DNA of 12,796 nt from Irpex lacteus (GCA_001986395.2 MQVO02000256.1:1-12796), one strand, 5' to 3'. Shown: positions 1 through 6,380, counted from the first letter of the stretch. Translations and numbers: made by a program. Notes: generated from the letters alone by a model not told the origin.

Positions 1-81
1 AATAAATGAAATTTAATATTTATTAAATATATTTTTGGTGAAATAATAATTTAATTTTAAAGAGAAATAAAGAAAAAGTAA

Positions 82-211
82 ATAATAAAGGATAGAGGCT
101 GAGGTTGCGGATACCCGTATAGACCCTTTAACATATAGTGTAAGGTTGTCAAATACAATAATCACTAAAGTTTTTTTACTGGAATAACCAGGATCCTCTA
201 TCCTTTATTAT
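82..211. repeat. 17-bp inverted repeat enclosing a 96-base loop
   Basis: Positions 82-98 and 195-211 are perfect reverse complements (ATAATAAAGGATAGAGG and its complement). The enclosed 96 bases contain no gene I recognise. The core AAAGGATAGAGG recurs, in part, beside other hairpins near 6094-6116 and 11108-11125, so it behaves like a dispersed motif. The arms could form a long stem-loop or be the ends of a small inserted unit; no flanking target duplication was seen. Confidence 0.75.
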
Positions 212-229
212 CTGGAGAGGCTGAATTAA

Positions 230-300
230 TAGCAATTAGAGGAATCGAACCTCTGTCTTGATTGTGTAAAAATCACGCTAATCCCCTCAGCTAAATCGCT
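230..300 (-). tRNA. trnV(uac): tRNA-Val (UAC)
   Basis: Read on the minus strand this folds into a full cloverleaf of 71 bases. The acceptor stem pairs AGCGATT with AATTGCT (one G-U pair), with discriminator A. The anticodon stem TGATT/AATCA closes the loop TTTACAC, giving anticodon UAC for GUN Val codons. The T arm is AGAGG/CCTCT with loop TTCGATT. No arm is damaged, so it is probably functional. It is the first of several tRNA genes clustered in the first 1.2 kb, on mixed strands. Confidence 0.9.
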
Positions 301-563
301 TATGCCTTTTTTTTAGTTAGAACGAATAAATTTTAATTTGCTATTTTTTATTAAAGATATAATATATAAGATATATATAAAGATATTCTGTATTCAGATA
401 ATAAATAGTACTTTACACTTTTTTATTTTATTTGAGTATCCCTCCCCATATTATTTTATTTTATGTATTCTTTTATCTTTATTTTTAATTCTAACTAGTT
501 TTTTGGGATAATGTATAAAATTAATTATCTTCTTTCTTTATCCAATTTGGATTTTAAAGGGCG
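301..563. other. AT-rich spacer without a gene
   Basis: Between trnV and trnH I see only AT-rich sequence with short runs such as TATATAAGATATATATAAAGATAT around 363-386, and one lone right arm of the CTAGTTTTTTGGG hairpin family. No open frame, tRNA fold or rRNA signature is recognisable. Confidence 0.6.
485..507. repeat. Single right arm of the CCCCAAAAAACTAG hairpin family
   Basis: The stretch TTAATTCTAACTAGTTTTTTGGGA matches the right half of the dispersed palindrome, but no complementary CCCAAAAAACTAG arm lies to its left. It is therefore a half element, as also seen at 2293-2306 and 12091-12112. Confidence 0.65.
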
Positions 564-636
564 GGCAGAATAAGAGATTCGAACTCTTTTCATCGTTGCC
601 ACAAAACGTCATTCTACCAATTGAACTAATTCTACC
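564..636 (-). tRNA. trnH(gug): tRNA-His (GUG)
   Basis: On the minus strand the acceptor pairs GTAGAAT with ATTCTGC. Discriminator C can pair with an extra encoded G at position -1 (base 636), the hallmark of tRNA-His. The D stem is GTTC/GAAT. The anticodon loop TTGTGGC carries GUG, closed by ACGTT/AACGA with an A-A mismatch at the outer pair. The T arm is AAGAG/CTCTT with loop TTCGAAT. All arms are present, so it is probably functional. Confidence 0.9.
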
Positions 637-865
637 TCTTTTATCCTTATTTATTTTATTAAAATAAAAAGGGGTTATATAATAATAATGATAATTTTAG
701 AAGTTATATTTTTAACTCCCGTTATCTATACAAGCTTTTATTCTAACGGCCAATCTCTAAACAGTATTGGCTCAACTAAGGATAAATATATCTATTGTCT
801 AATAATAATATAAGTTATAGCCAGATAGTTTTATATAAAAAATATATAAAAGATAGATAAATTAA
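637..865. other. AT-rich spacer with small hairpins
   Basis: No gene recognised. It starts with a pyrimidine/purine hairpin (CCTCTTTTATCC ... AAAATAAAAAGGGG, 636-672) and holds a short inverted repeat, GGCCAAT ... ATTGGC, near 749-771. The GC content around 719-775 is higher than its surroundings, but I could not fit a tRNA or a known structural RNA to it on either strand. Confidence 0.5.
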
Positions 866-931
866 AGCAAGATGGTGTAATAGGTGTAACACGCATGTCT
901 TTTAATATATGTTCAAATCATATTTTTGCTA
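866..931 (+). tRNA. trnK(uuu): tRNA-Lys (UUU), internally shortened
   Basis: The acceptor pairs AGCAAGA with TTTTGCT, with discriminator A. The D stem is GTGT/ACAC. The anticodon loop CTTTTAA gives UUU, and a T arm ATATG/CATAT with loop TTCAAAT is present. The total is only 66 bases. After the anticodon loop the sequence goes almost at once into the T stem. The single ATATG could serve either as the 3' anticodon strand (pairing CATGT with one G-U) or as the 5' T strand, but not both. About 7-9 bases (3' anticodon strand plus variable loop) seem lost, consistent with deletion between two ATATG repeats. It may be a pseudogene or an unusual T-armless tRNA. Confidence 0.7.
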
Positions 932-934
932 TCC

Positions 935-1008
935 AGAATTTTAGCTTAAAGGTAGAGTATGTCACTCCCCTTTTTTTTATAAAAAAAAGGATGGATAGTT
1001 TAATTCTT
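935..1008 (+). pseudogene. tRNA-Asp-like remnant interrupted by a poly(T)/poly(A) hairpin
   Basis: A possible acceptor pairs AGAATT (935-940) with AATTCT (1002-1007). It is followed by a tRNA-like D arm, GCTT AAAGGTA GAGT. GTCAC at 961-965 resembles the anticodon loop of tRNA-Asp (GUC), but no proper 5-bp anticodon stem or T arm can be drawn. Where the variable and T arms should be lies a CCCCTTTTTTTT-ATA-AAAAAAAGG hairpin (967-990). It is most simply a tRNA disrupted by hairpin insertion. The Asp identity is weak, resting on the GTCAC loop only. Confidence 0.35.
967..990. repeat. Poly(T)/poly(A) hairpin, CCTTTTTTTT family
   Basis: CCCC plus eight T, AT, then eight A plus GG forms a near-perfect stem. 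Related hairpins occur near 1202-1218, 6059-6108, 6608-6641, 7449-7474, 9341-9365 and 10858-10890. This copy sits inside a tRNA-like sequence. Confidence 0.7.
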
Positions 1009-1023
1009 TGTAATTTTAAAACC

Positions 1024-1095
1024 GGGATTATAGTTTAGTTGGTAAAACATAGACCTTGCACGTCTAAATAATGAGTTAAAATCTCATTGATTCCA
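1024..1095 (+). tRNA. trnA(ugc): tRNA-Ala (UGC)
   Basis: This is a full cloverleaf of 72 bases. The acceptor pairs GGGATTA with TGATTCC (two G-U pairs), with discriminator A. The D stem is GTTT/AAAC. The anticodon stem TAGAC/GTCTA closes loop CTTGCAC with anticodon UGC. The T arm is ATGAG/CTCAT with loop TTAAAAT, which departs from the usual TTCRA. No arm is missing, so it is probably functional. Confidence 0.88.
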
Positions 1096-1136
1096 ATAAA
1101 ATTGGTTTATAAATCTTTATTATATCTCTTTTCTTA

Positions 1137-1205
1137 GCCTTTATTGTGAAATGGTAGAGCAATACATTGAACCTGTATTAGTATAGGTTCAACTAATTTA
1201 TCCTT
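1137..1205 (+). pseudogene. tRNA-Phe-like gene with lost 3' end
   Basis: The anticodon arm is clear: ATACA/TGTAT around loop TTGAACC, anticodon GAA for Phe. A D-loop-like AATGGTA and a T-stem start ATAGG TTCAACT follow in the right order. The 3' T strand and the 3' acceptor strand that should pair with GCCTTTA are absent; the sequence instead runs into TCCTTTTTTTTTAATTAAAAA. The D stem pairs poorly, and base 37 is C where a purine is normal. I read it as a decayed trnF cut at its 3' end by a poly(T) hairpin. Confidence 0.55.
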
Positions 1206-1369
1206 TTTTTTTAATTAAAAACTTTTTTTAGATAACTAGTATTTTTGGTTTTAATTATTAAATTGGTTAAAAGTATTTGTGTATTCATCATAATAACCTT
1301 AAAGTCTTGCCTTTACGTGGTGCTTTGGCCTTATCTTTTGTTTAAATGATTCTAGGTCCCTTTCACACT

Positions 1370-1761
1370 ACAGAAAGAAATGTTGCTAAATTAATCTTAA
1401 ATAGTTTAAAAGGTAGATTTGGTATGGATTTTCTCAAAGAGTGTAACGAGATTCATTGACTGTAAAACACATGATTTAGTATCTGTTACTAGAATTCTAA
1501 AAAGTTCTATAGAGATGGATAAAGACCTTTTTTAGATACATTTAAATTAGATATAGATAAAGAAATTTGTAAAAATTTTGGTGTTGATTATATTAAAGCT
1601 TTAAATATGGGTCTTTTGAAGAGAAAACAACAAAAGGAACATATAAAACTGTATCTATCCCTATAGCTGCAGCTACATTATCTTATGCAAGAATACATAT
1701 GGCTAAACTAATGACAGATATTTTAAATAGATCCTCAATTTATTCAAAAGGAGGAAAATAA
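1370..1761 (+). pseudogene. dpo: Family B DNA polymerase fragment (mitochondrial invertron type), frameshifted
   Basis: The frame starting near 1370 reads NVAKLILNSLKGRFGMD, matching the motif of protein-primed family B DNA polymerases of linear mitochondrial plasmids (usual form NSLYGRFGM; here the Tyr is Lys). After a shift, a second frame covers about 1450-1535. A third (1534 onward) reads DTFKLDIDKEICKNFGVDYIKALNMG. A fourth ends in TYKTVSIPIAAATLSYARI at 1639-1699, the conserved segment before the catalytic YxDTDS motif, which is missing. At least three frameshifts and several stops show that it is dead. It covers roughly 130 of the 700-1000 codons usual for such polymerases. It is likely a relic of an integrated linear plasmid. 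Confidence 0.85.
1728..1748 (+). repeat. 21-bp direct repeat, copy 1 (end of polymerase remnant)
   Basis: This 21-base stretch, TAG followed by ATCCTCAATTTATTCAAA, lies within the last codons of the polymerase remnant and recurs exactly at 2304-2324. The second copy begins directly at a hairpin arm. Confidence 0.85.
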
Positions 1762-2290
1762 CCTAGGGGTTGATAATGCGAACAAGAACATTTATCACTT
1801 TCGAGGGAGATGTAATTTATTACTTTTCTCAAACTAGAGTAAGTAACCTAAGGGAAAGGAATTAAATAAATATAATTAAACTATGATTCTCATTATTTTA
1901 TCTTTAACTTATTCTATTCTATTCTATTCTATTCTATTCTATTCTATTATATTCTATTCCATTCCATTCTATTCCTTAATAATTAATATTCCACTTCCTC
2001 ACCTAAGCGACACACTAACTATTTAAGAGATAGTTTCACACTCTATTTTAATTCTTGTAGAGATAGACTCCACCCTCACCACCATCTTTTTTTTTTACCC
2101 CTGGATAGATAACTATCTCTATTTTCTCCAGGAATCTTAGAATAATTTATTAATTAAAGAATTATTAACTTTACTTACTCCACCGGTGCTGAAATTATTT
2201 ATCCCAAAACTAAAGGTAAAAAAAGCTATCCACAGGAAGTAATTTAATTAAACAGGGAATATATTTAAATAAAATTAATTAATAAAATAA
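1762..2290. other. AT-rich region between polymerase remnant and hairpin arm
   Basis: No gene is recognisable. The region holds a pentanucleotide microsatellite (1911-1975). It also has short palindromes, such as AACTAT ... ATAGTT near 2016-2034 and GATAGATAACTATCTC near 2104-2119. It lies between the two copies of the 21-bp direct repeat, so it may be inserted DNA. Confidence 0.5.
1911..1975. repeat. ATTCT pentanucleotide microsatellite
   Basis: There are thirteen tandem 5-base units. The first seven are perfect ATTCT; later units vary (ATTAT, ATTCC). It lies in non-coding DNA and probably arose by replication slippage. It could serve as a length-variable marker. Confidence 0.95.
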
Positions 2291-2292
2291 TC

Positions 2293-2306
2293 ACCAAAAA
2301 AACTAG
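2293..2306. repeat. Single left arm of the CCCCAAAAAACTAG hairpin family
   Basis: CCAAAAAAACTAG has no right arm after it. Its terminal TAG forms the first three bases of the second copy of the 21-bp direct repeat (2304-2324), so the hairpin arm directly abuts duplicated polymerase sequence. Confidence 0.7.
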
Positions 2307-2324
2307 ATCCTCAATTTATTCAAA
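2304..2324 (+). repeat. 21-bp direct repeat, copy 2, at a hairpin arm
   Basis: Identical to 1728-1748. Similarity stops after CAAA on the right and at the TAG shared with the hairpin arm on the left, so this is a short duplicated piece of the polymerase remnant joined to a hairpin element. Confidence 0.85.
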
Positions 2325-2402
2325 TCTTCTCTACTTTTAATTTTGGACATTTTACTCTTGCTCCAAAACTAAAACTAAATTTCTAATCTCTTTTTAAATT
2401 AG

Positions 2403-3042
2403 GATAAATTCAATATATCTACTTCAACCCCTGCGCAAGTTACCCCTTTAACTTGACTTTTAGGTAAGATCCGTTCTAGCTCTCCCACTGATGAGTTAAG
2501 CTCTGGGTATAACAAATTAAAAGTAGCTGGTTTCACTGCAGGAAATAAAATACAGATAGAGTTAATGGCAACTGTTTTTGAAAAATCACGAAAGATTACT
2601 TATATGTATGATATAAAAAAAAGAATTAATCTTTAAAGCCAAGAGTTGTACTCTTTTAGCCGAAACAATGGGGATGAAGCGGAGGTTTGTTCTGAAAGAA
2701 TTATATTTAAATAGGTTCTTTATTTAAGATGAGCTCTTAAGGGATAAAGAATATAATGATAATTTGTTAAGTTAAGAAGCGTTGACGGACCTTATAGAAG
2801 GAGTTAGAGACCAAATAATGGAAAAAACGTCCAGAAATTTCCTTCCATATAAAGAAATTGTTCGTGAAAAGCTTTCAAAATCTACAGAGCTCATTGATAC
2901 TGTAACTAAGGAAGGGAAAGTATTACCAACTCTTAATGCTGTGGCTCTTTATCTTCGGGAGTTAAATCCAGAGTATAAAGCATCAGCCGGGAGTCTTCAC
3001 AATATTATGAAGAGAGGTGGTCTATACAAAGGTATATTTTAG
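2403..3042 (+). pseudogene. C-terminal half of a GIY-YIG homing endonuclease, degraded
   Basis: The first open segment (2403-2636) ends SGYNKLKVAGFTAGNK ... KITYMYDIKK, which resembles the linker after the GIY-YIG nuclease domain (usual LNPxYNxLKVAG) and the start of a NUMOD1-type DNA-binding repeat. After a frameshift the next frame (about 2638-3042) runs on with two in-frame TAA stops, at 2728 and 2773. It ends in ALYLRELNPEY ... SLHNIMKRGGLYKGIF, a typical IENR1/NUMOD1 helix-turn-helix tail. One codon, TGA at 2454, reads as Trp under code 4. The longest open piece (2776-3042) has no ATG and could start only at TTG 2782. Such enzymes are encoded in mitochondrial group I introns; no intron core was seen here. 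The matching N-terminal half lies on the opposite strand at 3403-4143. Confidence 0.65.
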
Positions 3043-3114
3043 TGTGTTATCTTGTTAAAAATGAGGACAAAAAGGAATAAAGTAAAGTTTATTGTTACGG
3101 TACTACTTTGTTTG

Positions 3115-3403
3115 CTAAACTTCGTTAGGGGGAGGCAGCCATATGGGAAAATAAGAAGGAATGCAAGCAGAAATTGGTATAATAGAAGATTGATTATTAT
3201 ACTTAGAACTTCGTATGCGAAAATAATCCTTAATACTCATACCATTTATTGCGGAAATCAGAAATTGCAGTTGAAGAGTGACTCGAGTAGTAAGAGGAGG
3301 ATACTTATCAAAAAGAGGTAGAAGAATTGTTCGAATGATATGTTGATTATTAACAGACCAAATGACAAAACCTGCCTTAATAGGAATTGTACCACCCCCT
3401 ATA
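3115..3403 (-). pseudogene. LAGLIDADG homing endonuclease fragment
   Basis: The minus frame (open from 3441 to 3115) reads FIGGGTIPIKAGFVIWSVNN, then LFDKYPPLTTR ... LQLQFLISAINGMS and IPSYFPIWL. This is the pattern of LAGLIDADG endonucleases between their two motifs: strand, IxSVN, FDKYPLLTxK helix, then linker to the second motif. The second motif (after SYFPIWL) is gone; the frame runs through PPPNEV to a stop. A shifted frame just beyond (about 3050-3112) may hold more of it. At the 5' side it is joined out of frame to a GIY-YIG gene around 3400-3405. It is a pseudogene piece of an intron endonuclease. Confidence 0.7.
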
Positions 3404-4143
3404 AACATTTCCATTAATCTTGTGAGTAAATTTGTAAACACCCGCTCTAGACTTTAATAAAGAATTTACTCCACTGTGCCCACCAAATAATTGAGTTAAA
3501 GGTAATTTGATAGGTAATTCATACTTTGAGGGTAGAATACTTTTTAAGATTTCAAACTCAGCAAGGGTTAGTTTAAAATCAGGCATATTAAATTTGAATA
3601 TAGATTGATTCAGATTTAAATCTATGTTTTCCTTAGCATACTCAGGTGAAGGGTACTTTTTAAAAAAGTTATCAACTATTTTTACCGGATTATCCTTATC
3701 TAAGTTTTTAAGTTTCTTCCAGAAGGAAAACTTTTATTAAAAATAGGGGAACCCAAATAAAATTATTCTTTATCTCTTTCTGCTTCTCCTTTTGTTATCT
3801 TATTCCTTAGTAAATATTGTTCAATTGTTTTCATGTCTACTTTAACTACTTTATCTACACCAGCAGTTTTACCTCCTTTATTCTCTATCACTTTTCTAAC
3901 ATTATAGATTTTATGCTAAATTCAGTAATCATTTAATTTATTTATACTTTCTTTCTTTCCAAGTAATGACTTTCTGAGATTCGCAGGGATGTCCACACGA
4001 AGGCTATTCAAAAGATTTTATATAAAACTTAATTGATCATTGGTTTGACCTCTTACTAGAAATAACTTATTTTTATCTAATTTATAGAGTTCTTCCTTTA
4101 TTCCTTCTATTAAACTTTTAATAGTGTATAAAATTTTCCCTCT
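3403..4143 (-). pseudogene. N-terminal half of a GIY-YIG homing endonuclease, degraded
   Basis: Two minus frames join at about 3735. The upstream part (4143-3760) has internal TAA and TAG stops and one TGA likely read as Trp. It reads FLVRGQTNDQLSFI, then LRVDIPANLRKSLLGKKES, then VRKVIENKGGKTAGVDKVV. The downstream part (about 3733-3403) reads FKLTLAEFEILKSILPSKYE, then SGVNSLLKSRAGVYKFTHKI, then NGNVY. That end is the start of a GIY-YIG domain (GVY followed about ten residues later by VYxG). The catalytic remainder (Arg, Glu, C-terminal DNA-binding repeats) is absent because the frame is joined to LAGLIDADG sequence at about 3400-3405. The segment resembling GKTAGVD also recalls reverse-transcriptase N-termini, but nothing else supports that reading. 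Confidence 0.6.
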
Positions 4144-4220
4144 TTATTTAATTTAGTCCTCTAATTAATTACAAAGATAATATTTATACTACACATAAAA
4201 CCCTATCCTTTATAGCATAA

Positions 4221-4266
4221 TCCCAAAAAACTAGGGCAAGAGTAGAAATAATTAGTTTTTTTGGGG
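4221..4266. repeat. Hairpin element, CCCCAAAAAACTAG family
   Basis: Left arm TCCCAAAAAACTAG, loop with GAGTAGAAATAA, right arm TTAGTTTTTTTGGGGA, then TTG. The stem can extend into AATCCC/GGGATT. It ends within about ten bases of the nad5 fragment. Confidence 0.85.
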
Positions 4267-4271
4267 ATTGT

Positions 4272-4466
4272 GCAAAAGGGTTTTACAATGGGTGTATCTC
4301 TATTTATTGTAACAGAAGTGAATACTGCAGAAATAGTACCAAGCCAATAAGCAGTGTGTCCTGAGATTTAATATTTTTCGAGTGCTTCCTCTAGGATTAG
4401 ATCTTTGAAGTAGAACCCTGTAAGAAATGGAAATGCCATTAAGGGTAATGAACCAATAAGCTTAAA
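4272..4466 (-). pseudogene. nad5: nad5 fragment with in-frame stop
   Basis: On the minus strand the frame reads LIGSLPLMAFPFLTGFYFKD, then LILEEALEKY, a TAA stop, then ISGHTAYWLGTISAVFTS. This is the well-conserved central region of NADH dehydrogenase subunit 5 (family form SLxLMAxPFLTGFYSKDxILE, then YWLGTISAxFT). About 55-60 of some 650 codons are present, there is a stop inside, and both ends break off. It cannot make a complex I subunit. It ends at the GGATTG flank of the 4221-4266 hairpin, which suggests it was carried or cut there. An intact nad5 is expected elsewhere. Confidence 0.85.
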
Positions 4467-4782
4467 CTATTTCAGTTAAATGAACCATGGTATTCCTTTT
4501 TACCATAAATAATTTAGCTATTTAATTTTAAGCCTCCTGACTCAGAGTCTGGTATCCCTAATTAGTAATCAAGTCCAGTAATAAATTTATAATAAAATTA
4601 ATTATCTGGCTGGCAGCTGCCCTTATTAAAAATAAATTATTCATGGGGTTTTATATATTTAATTAAACGAATCCTATAGTTTTAACTATTAATTAATTTG
4701 TCTCCACCCTTTATCAAAAGAAAATAAAATAAAAATTTTTATTTTATAGATAATAAAACAAAGGGGGTATAAAATTAAAATA
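4467..4782. other. Non-coding stretch between nad5 fragment and cox2
   Basis: No gene recognised. On the minus strand, 4541-4585 holds a GC-richer stretch with a small GACTC/GAGTC stem that looks like a structured RNA scrap, but no tRNA or group I intron core could be drawn. The lost C-terminal half of cox2 (CuA region) was sought here on the minus strand and not found. Confidence 0.5.
4724..4747. repeat. Perfect 24-bp AT palindrome downstream of cox2
   Basis: ATAAAATAAAAA followed by its exact reverse complement. It lies 36 bases beyond the stop codon of the minus-strand cox2 frame, where it could act as a 3' processing or stabilising hairpin; that role is inferred. Confidence 0.7.
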
Positions 4783-5742
4783 TTACAGAGTATAGTAATA
4801 AGGAAGAAAAGCAAGGTACTCTGGGTTTAGTTGTAGTAGGTCTAAATAATAGTTATGTTCCAATATTCCCCTGATTAATCTTGTGGGAATCATTTCTCCA
4901 ACTCCGAACTCTAAAATACTGCTGTTATTGCTTAATAGAGAATAGTTACTAATGGAGCTACCACTATCTGAGCTTGTAAAAAAATCAGTGACTGTGGTAG
5001 AGTTAGTACTATTACTAGAAGAAGCTATACTATATTCTGATGAAGGTATAGATTTTATGCCCTGAATTGAACTTGTACTTGGATTTGAATAATTGTACAA
5101 ATAATCAGATTGCATAGGGCTATCTTGAGGTAAATTGTTATTTAAACTATTAACTTTATTTATCTTGAAAATGCCTAACCCCTCTTTACTTGCAAGATAA
5201 GCTTTCTTAGGTAAAGCTTTTATAGAATAGAAGAAAGCAGGTAAAGAACAATAATGTAACTCTAAAACATTCAAACCTAATTCTAAATCTGATTCTGGAA
5301 TCATATATGAATCAAATTCTATAGAATCACCACTATCATTTACATAATCACTGTATTCGTATGACCAATACCATTGATGTCCTACAACTTTAATTGTTAT
5401 TGTAGGTGAGATAACTTCATCTAATAAATATAATAATCTGAATGAAGGGAAAGCAATAGCAATTAAGATAAAAGCTGGTGTGATTGTCCAGATTAATTCA
5501 ATTAATGTACCGTGATTTAAGTATTTATGTACAATTGCACTTTTACTACTATTATAGTAATAAATAATTGAAGTTAATACCCAGAAAACTCCTACTGAAA
5601 TTACAACAAGGTAAAAAAAGATTGTGTTGTGTAATTCAACAATCCCAGTGAATCCTGGAGCTGCACTATCTTGGAAACCTATTTGCCAAGGATGTGGAGC
5701 ATCATTAAATATAGTATTTAAAAAAGAAAAATTAAAAATCAT
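4783..5742 (-). CDS. cox2: Cytochrome c oxidase subunit 2, N-terminal part fused to a Ser/Asn-rich tail
   Basis: COX2 takes electrons from cytochrome c through its CuA centre and anchors in the inner membrane by two helices. Residues 1-156 match fungal COX2: NDAPHPWQIGFQDSAAPG near the N-terminus, helices at about 41-62 and 80-107, HGTLIELIWT, LLYLLDEVISP and the aromatic segment GHQWYWSYEYSD, ending IPESDLELG (to position 5275). The next 163 residues do not match: they are rich in Ser, Asn and Tyr and lack the CuA ligands (CxExCxxxHxxM) and the VTAADVIHDFAVPSLG region. Start ATG 5742 is chosen over the upstream ATG 5790 because family homology starts just after it. Total 319 codons against about 250 usual. 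Either codon 156 is the end of exon 1 of an intron with an in-frame ORF, or this is a chimeric copy. The first half is certain; the nature of the tail is open. Confidence 0.85.
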   Translation of the reverse strand: MIFNFSFLNTIFNDAPHPWQIGFQDSAAPGFTGIVELHNTIFFYLVVISVGVFWVLTSIIYYYNSSKSAIVHKYLNHGTLIELIWTITPAFILIAIAFPSFRLLYLLDEVISPTITIKVVGHQWYWSYEYSDYVNDSGDSIEFDSYMIPESDLELGLNVLELHYCSLPAFFYSIKALPKKAYLASKEGLGIFKINKVNSLNNNLPQDSPMQSDYLYNYSNPSTSSIQGIKSIPSSEYSIASSSNSTNSTTVTDFFTSSDSGSSISNYSLLSNNSSILEFGVGEMIPTRLIRGILEHNYYLDLLQLNPEYLAFLPYYYTL

Positions 5743-5931
5743 TTTATTTAAAATTTGTGTATACCTTAGGTAATATATTACTAATACCAATTTATATTAA
5801 GATTAAATTATTTTTTTAGTTTTTGTCCTTTGTTTATAGATAAGAAAATAAGATTATTTATTTTCTTCTTATGTAATAAAAATAAAGAGGGTAAGTATTA
5901 GAAATAAAAAATAAATTATAAAAAAATATAA

Positions 5932-5973
5932 CCCCAAAAAAACTAGGAATTAGAAATAATTAGTTTTTTTGGG
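5932..5973. repeat. Hairpin element, CCCCAAAAAACTAG family
   Basis: CCCCAAAAAAACTAG, loop GAATTAGAAATAA, TTAGTTTTTTTGGG, followed by ATTGG. It is about 190 bases upstream of the cox2 start. Confidence 0.88.
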
Positions 5974-6058
5974 ATTGGATTAAAGTAATAAATTTATACT
6001 CTCAGCTCATACTTTATAATTTATTAAACATAAAGTATTAAAGTACAGTTTTGTTTCA

Positions 6059-6108
6059 CCCTCCCTCCTCCCCTTTTTTTTATATAAAAAAAGGATAGAG
6101 GGGGGAGG
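6059..6108. repeat. Long polypyrimidine/polypurine hairpin
   Basis: CCCTCCCTCCTCCCC plus T-run, ATATA, then A-run, GG and GATAGAGGGGGGAGG form an imperfect 20-bp stem. It combines the poly(T)/poly(A) hairpin with the GGATAGAGG motif seen at 88-98. Confidence 0.75.
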
Positions 6109-6260
6109 ATAGAGGATGTACTGCTGAAAAATATTATTTAGTAAAACTAAATAAACCACTGCTAAACCTAAGGTGTTATATAGTATAAATACTATTCTGA
6201 GTATAAAATAGACAGTGAAAGATTATGATAAAATAAAATATATATAATAATATAGCTATC

Positions 6261-6380
6261 CCCCCACCCTGTGGGCCCCACTTGATTTATAAGGGCCCCA
6301 CATTCCACAATCCACAATCCACAATCCACAAAGTGGGCTGGGGTGGGCTGGGCTGGCGTGGGCGGCAAGGAGGGGTGGGC
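6261..6380. repeat. GC-rich cluster with ATCCACA repeats and a G-quadruplex motif
   Basis: This is a sharp GC island in AT-rich DNA. It holds GTGGGCCCCAC and GGGCCCCAC stems (6271-6301), then TTCCACA plus three ATCCACA units (6303-6330), then a G-rich run. At 6335-6352 the plus strand has GGG-CT-GGGG-T-GGG-CT-GGG, a canonical four-tract quadruplex motif, with more G runs to 6379. The C-rich left side and G-rich right side can also pair with each other. GC clusters of this sort occur in fungal mtDNA near replication origins, but no origin function can be shown here. Confidence 0.75.

Noticed and set aside
110..130. GGATACCCGTATAGACCC resembling the small-subunit rRNA GATACCC segment
   Set aside because: The match is about ten bases and the flanking rRNA sequence is absent.
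1911..1975. CRISPR-like regular repeat
   Set aside because: The units are 5 bases with no spacers; it is a microsatellite.
3052..3321. Plus-strand 89-codon basic open frame
   Set aside because: It is the antisense shadow of the LAGLIDADG fragment, which has clear family motifs on the minus strand.
3780..3900. Group II intron reverse transcriptase, from the NKGGKTAGVD-like segment
   Set aside because: No other RT motif (such as YADD) is present, and the same frame set leads into a GIY-YIG domain.
4541..4585. Possible tRNA or group I intron core on the minus strand
   Set aside because: Only a short GACTC/GAGTC stem forms; no acceptor or T arm, and no P7/P3 pairing could be drawn.
6125..6230. 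Minus-strand hydrophobic stretch of about 36 codons
   Set aside because: It has no start codon and no match to a mitochondrial membrane protein that I could name; AT-rich DNA often encodes such runs.
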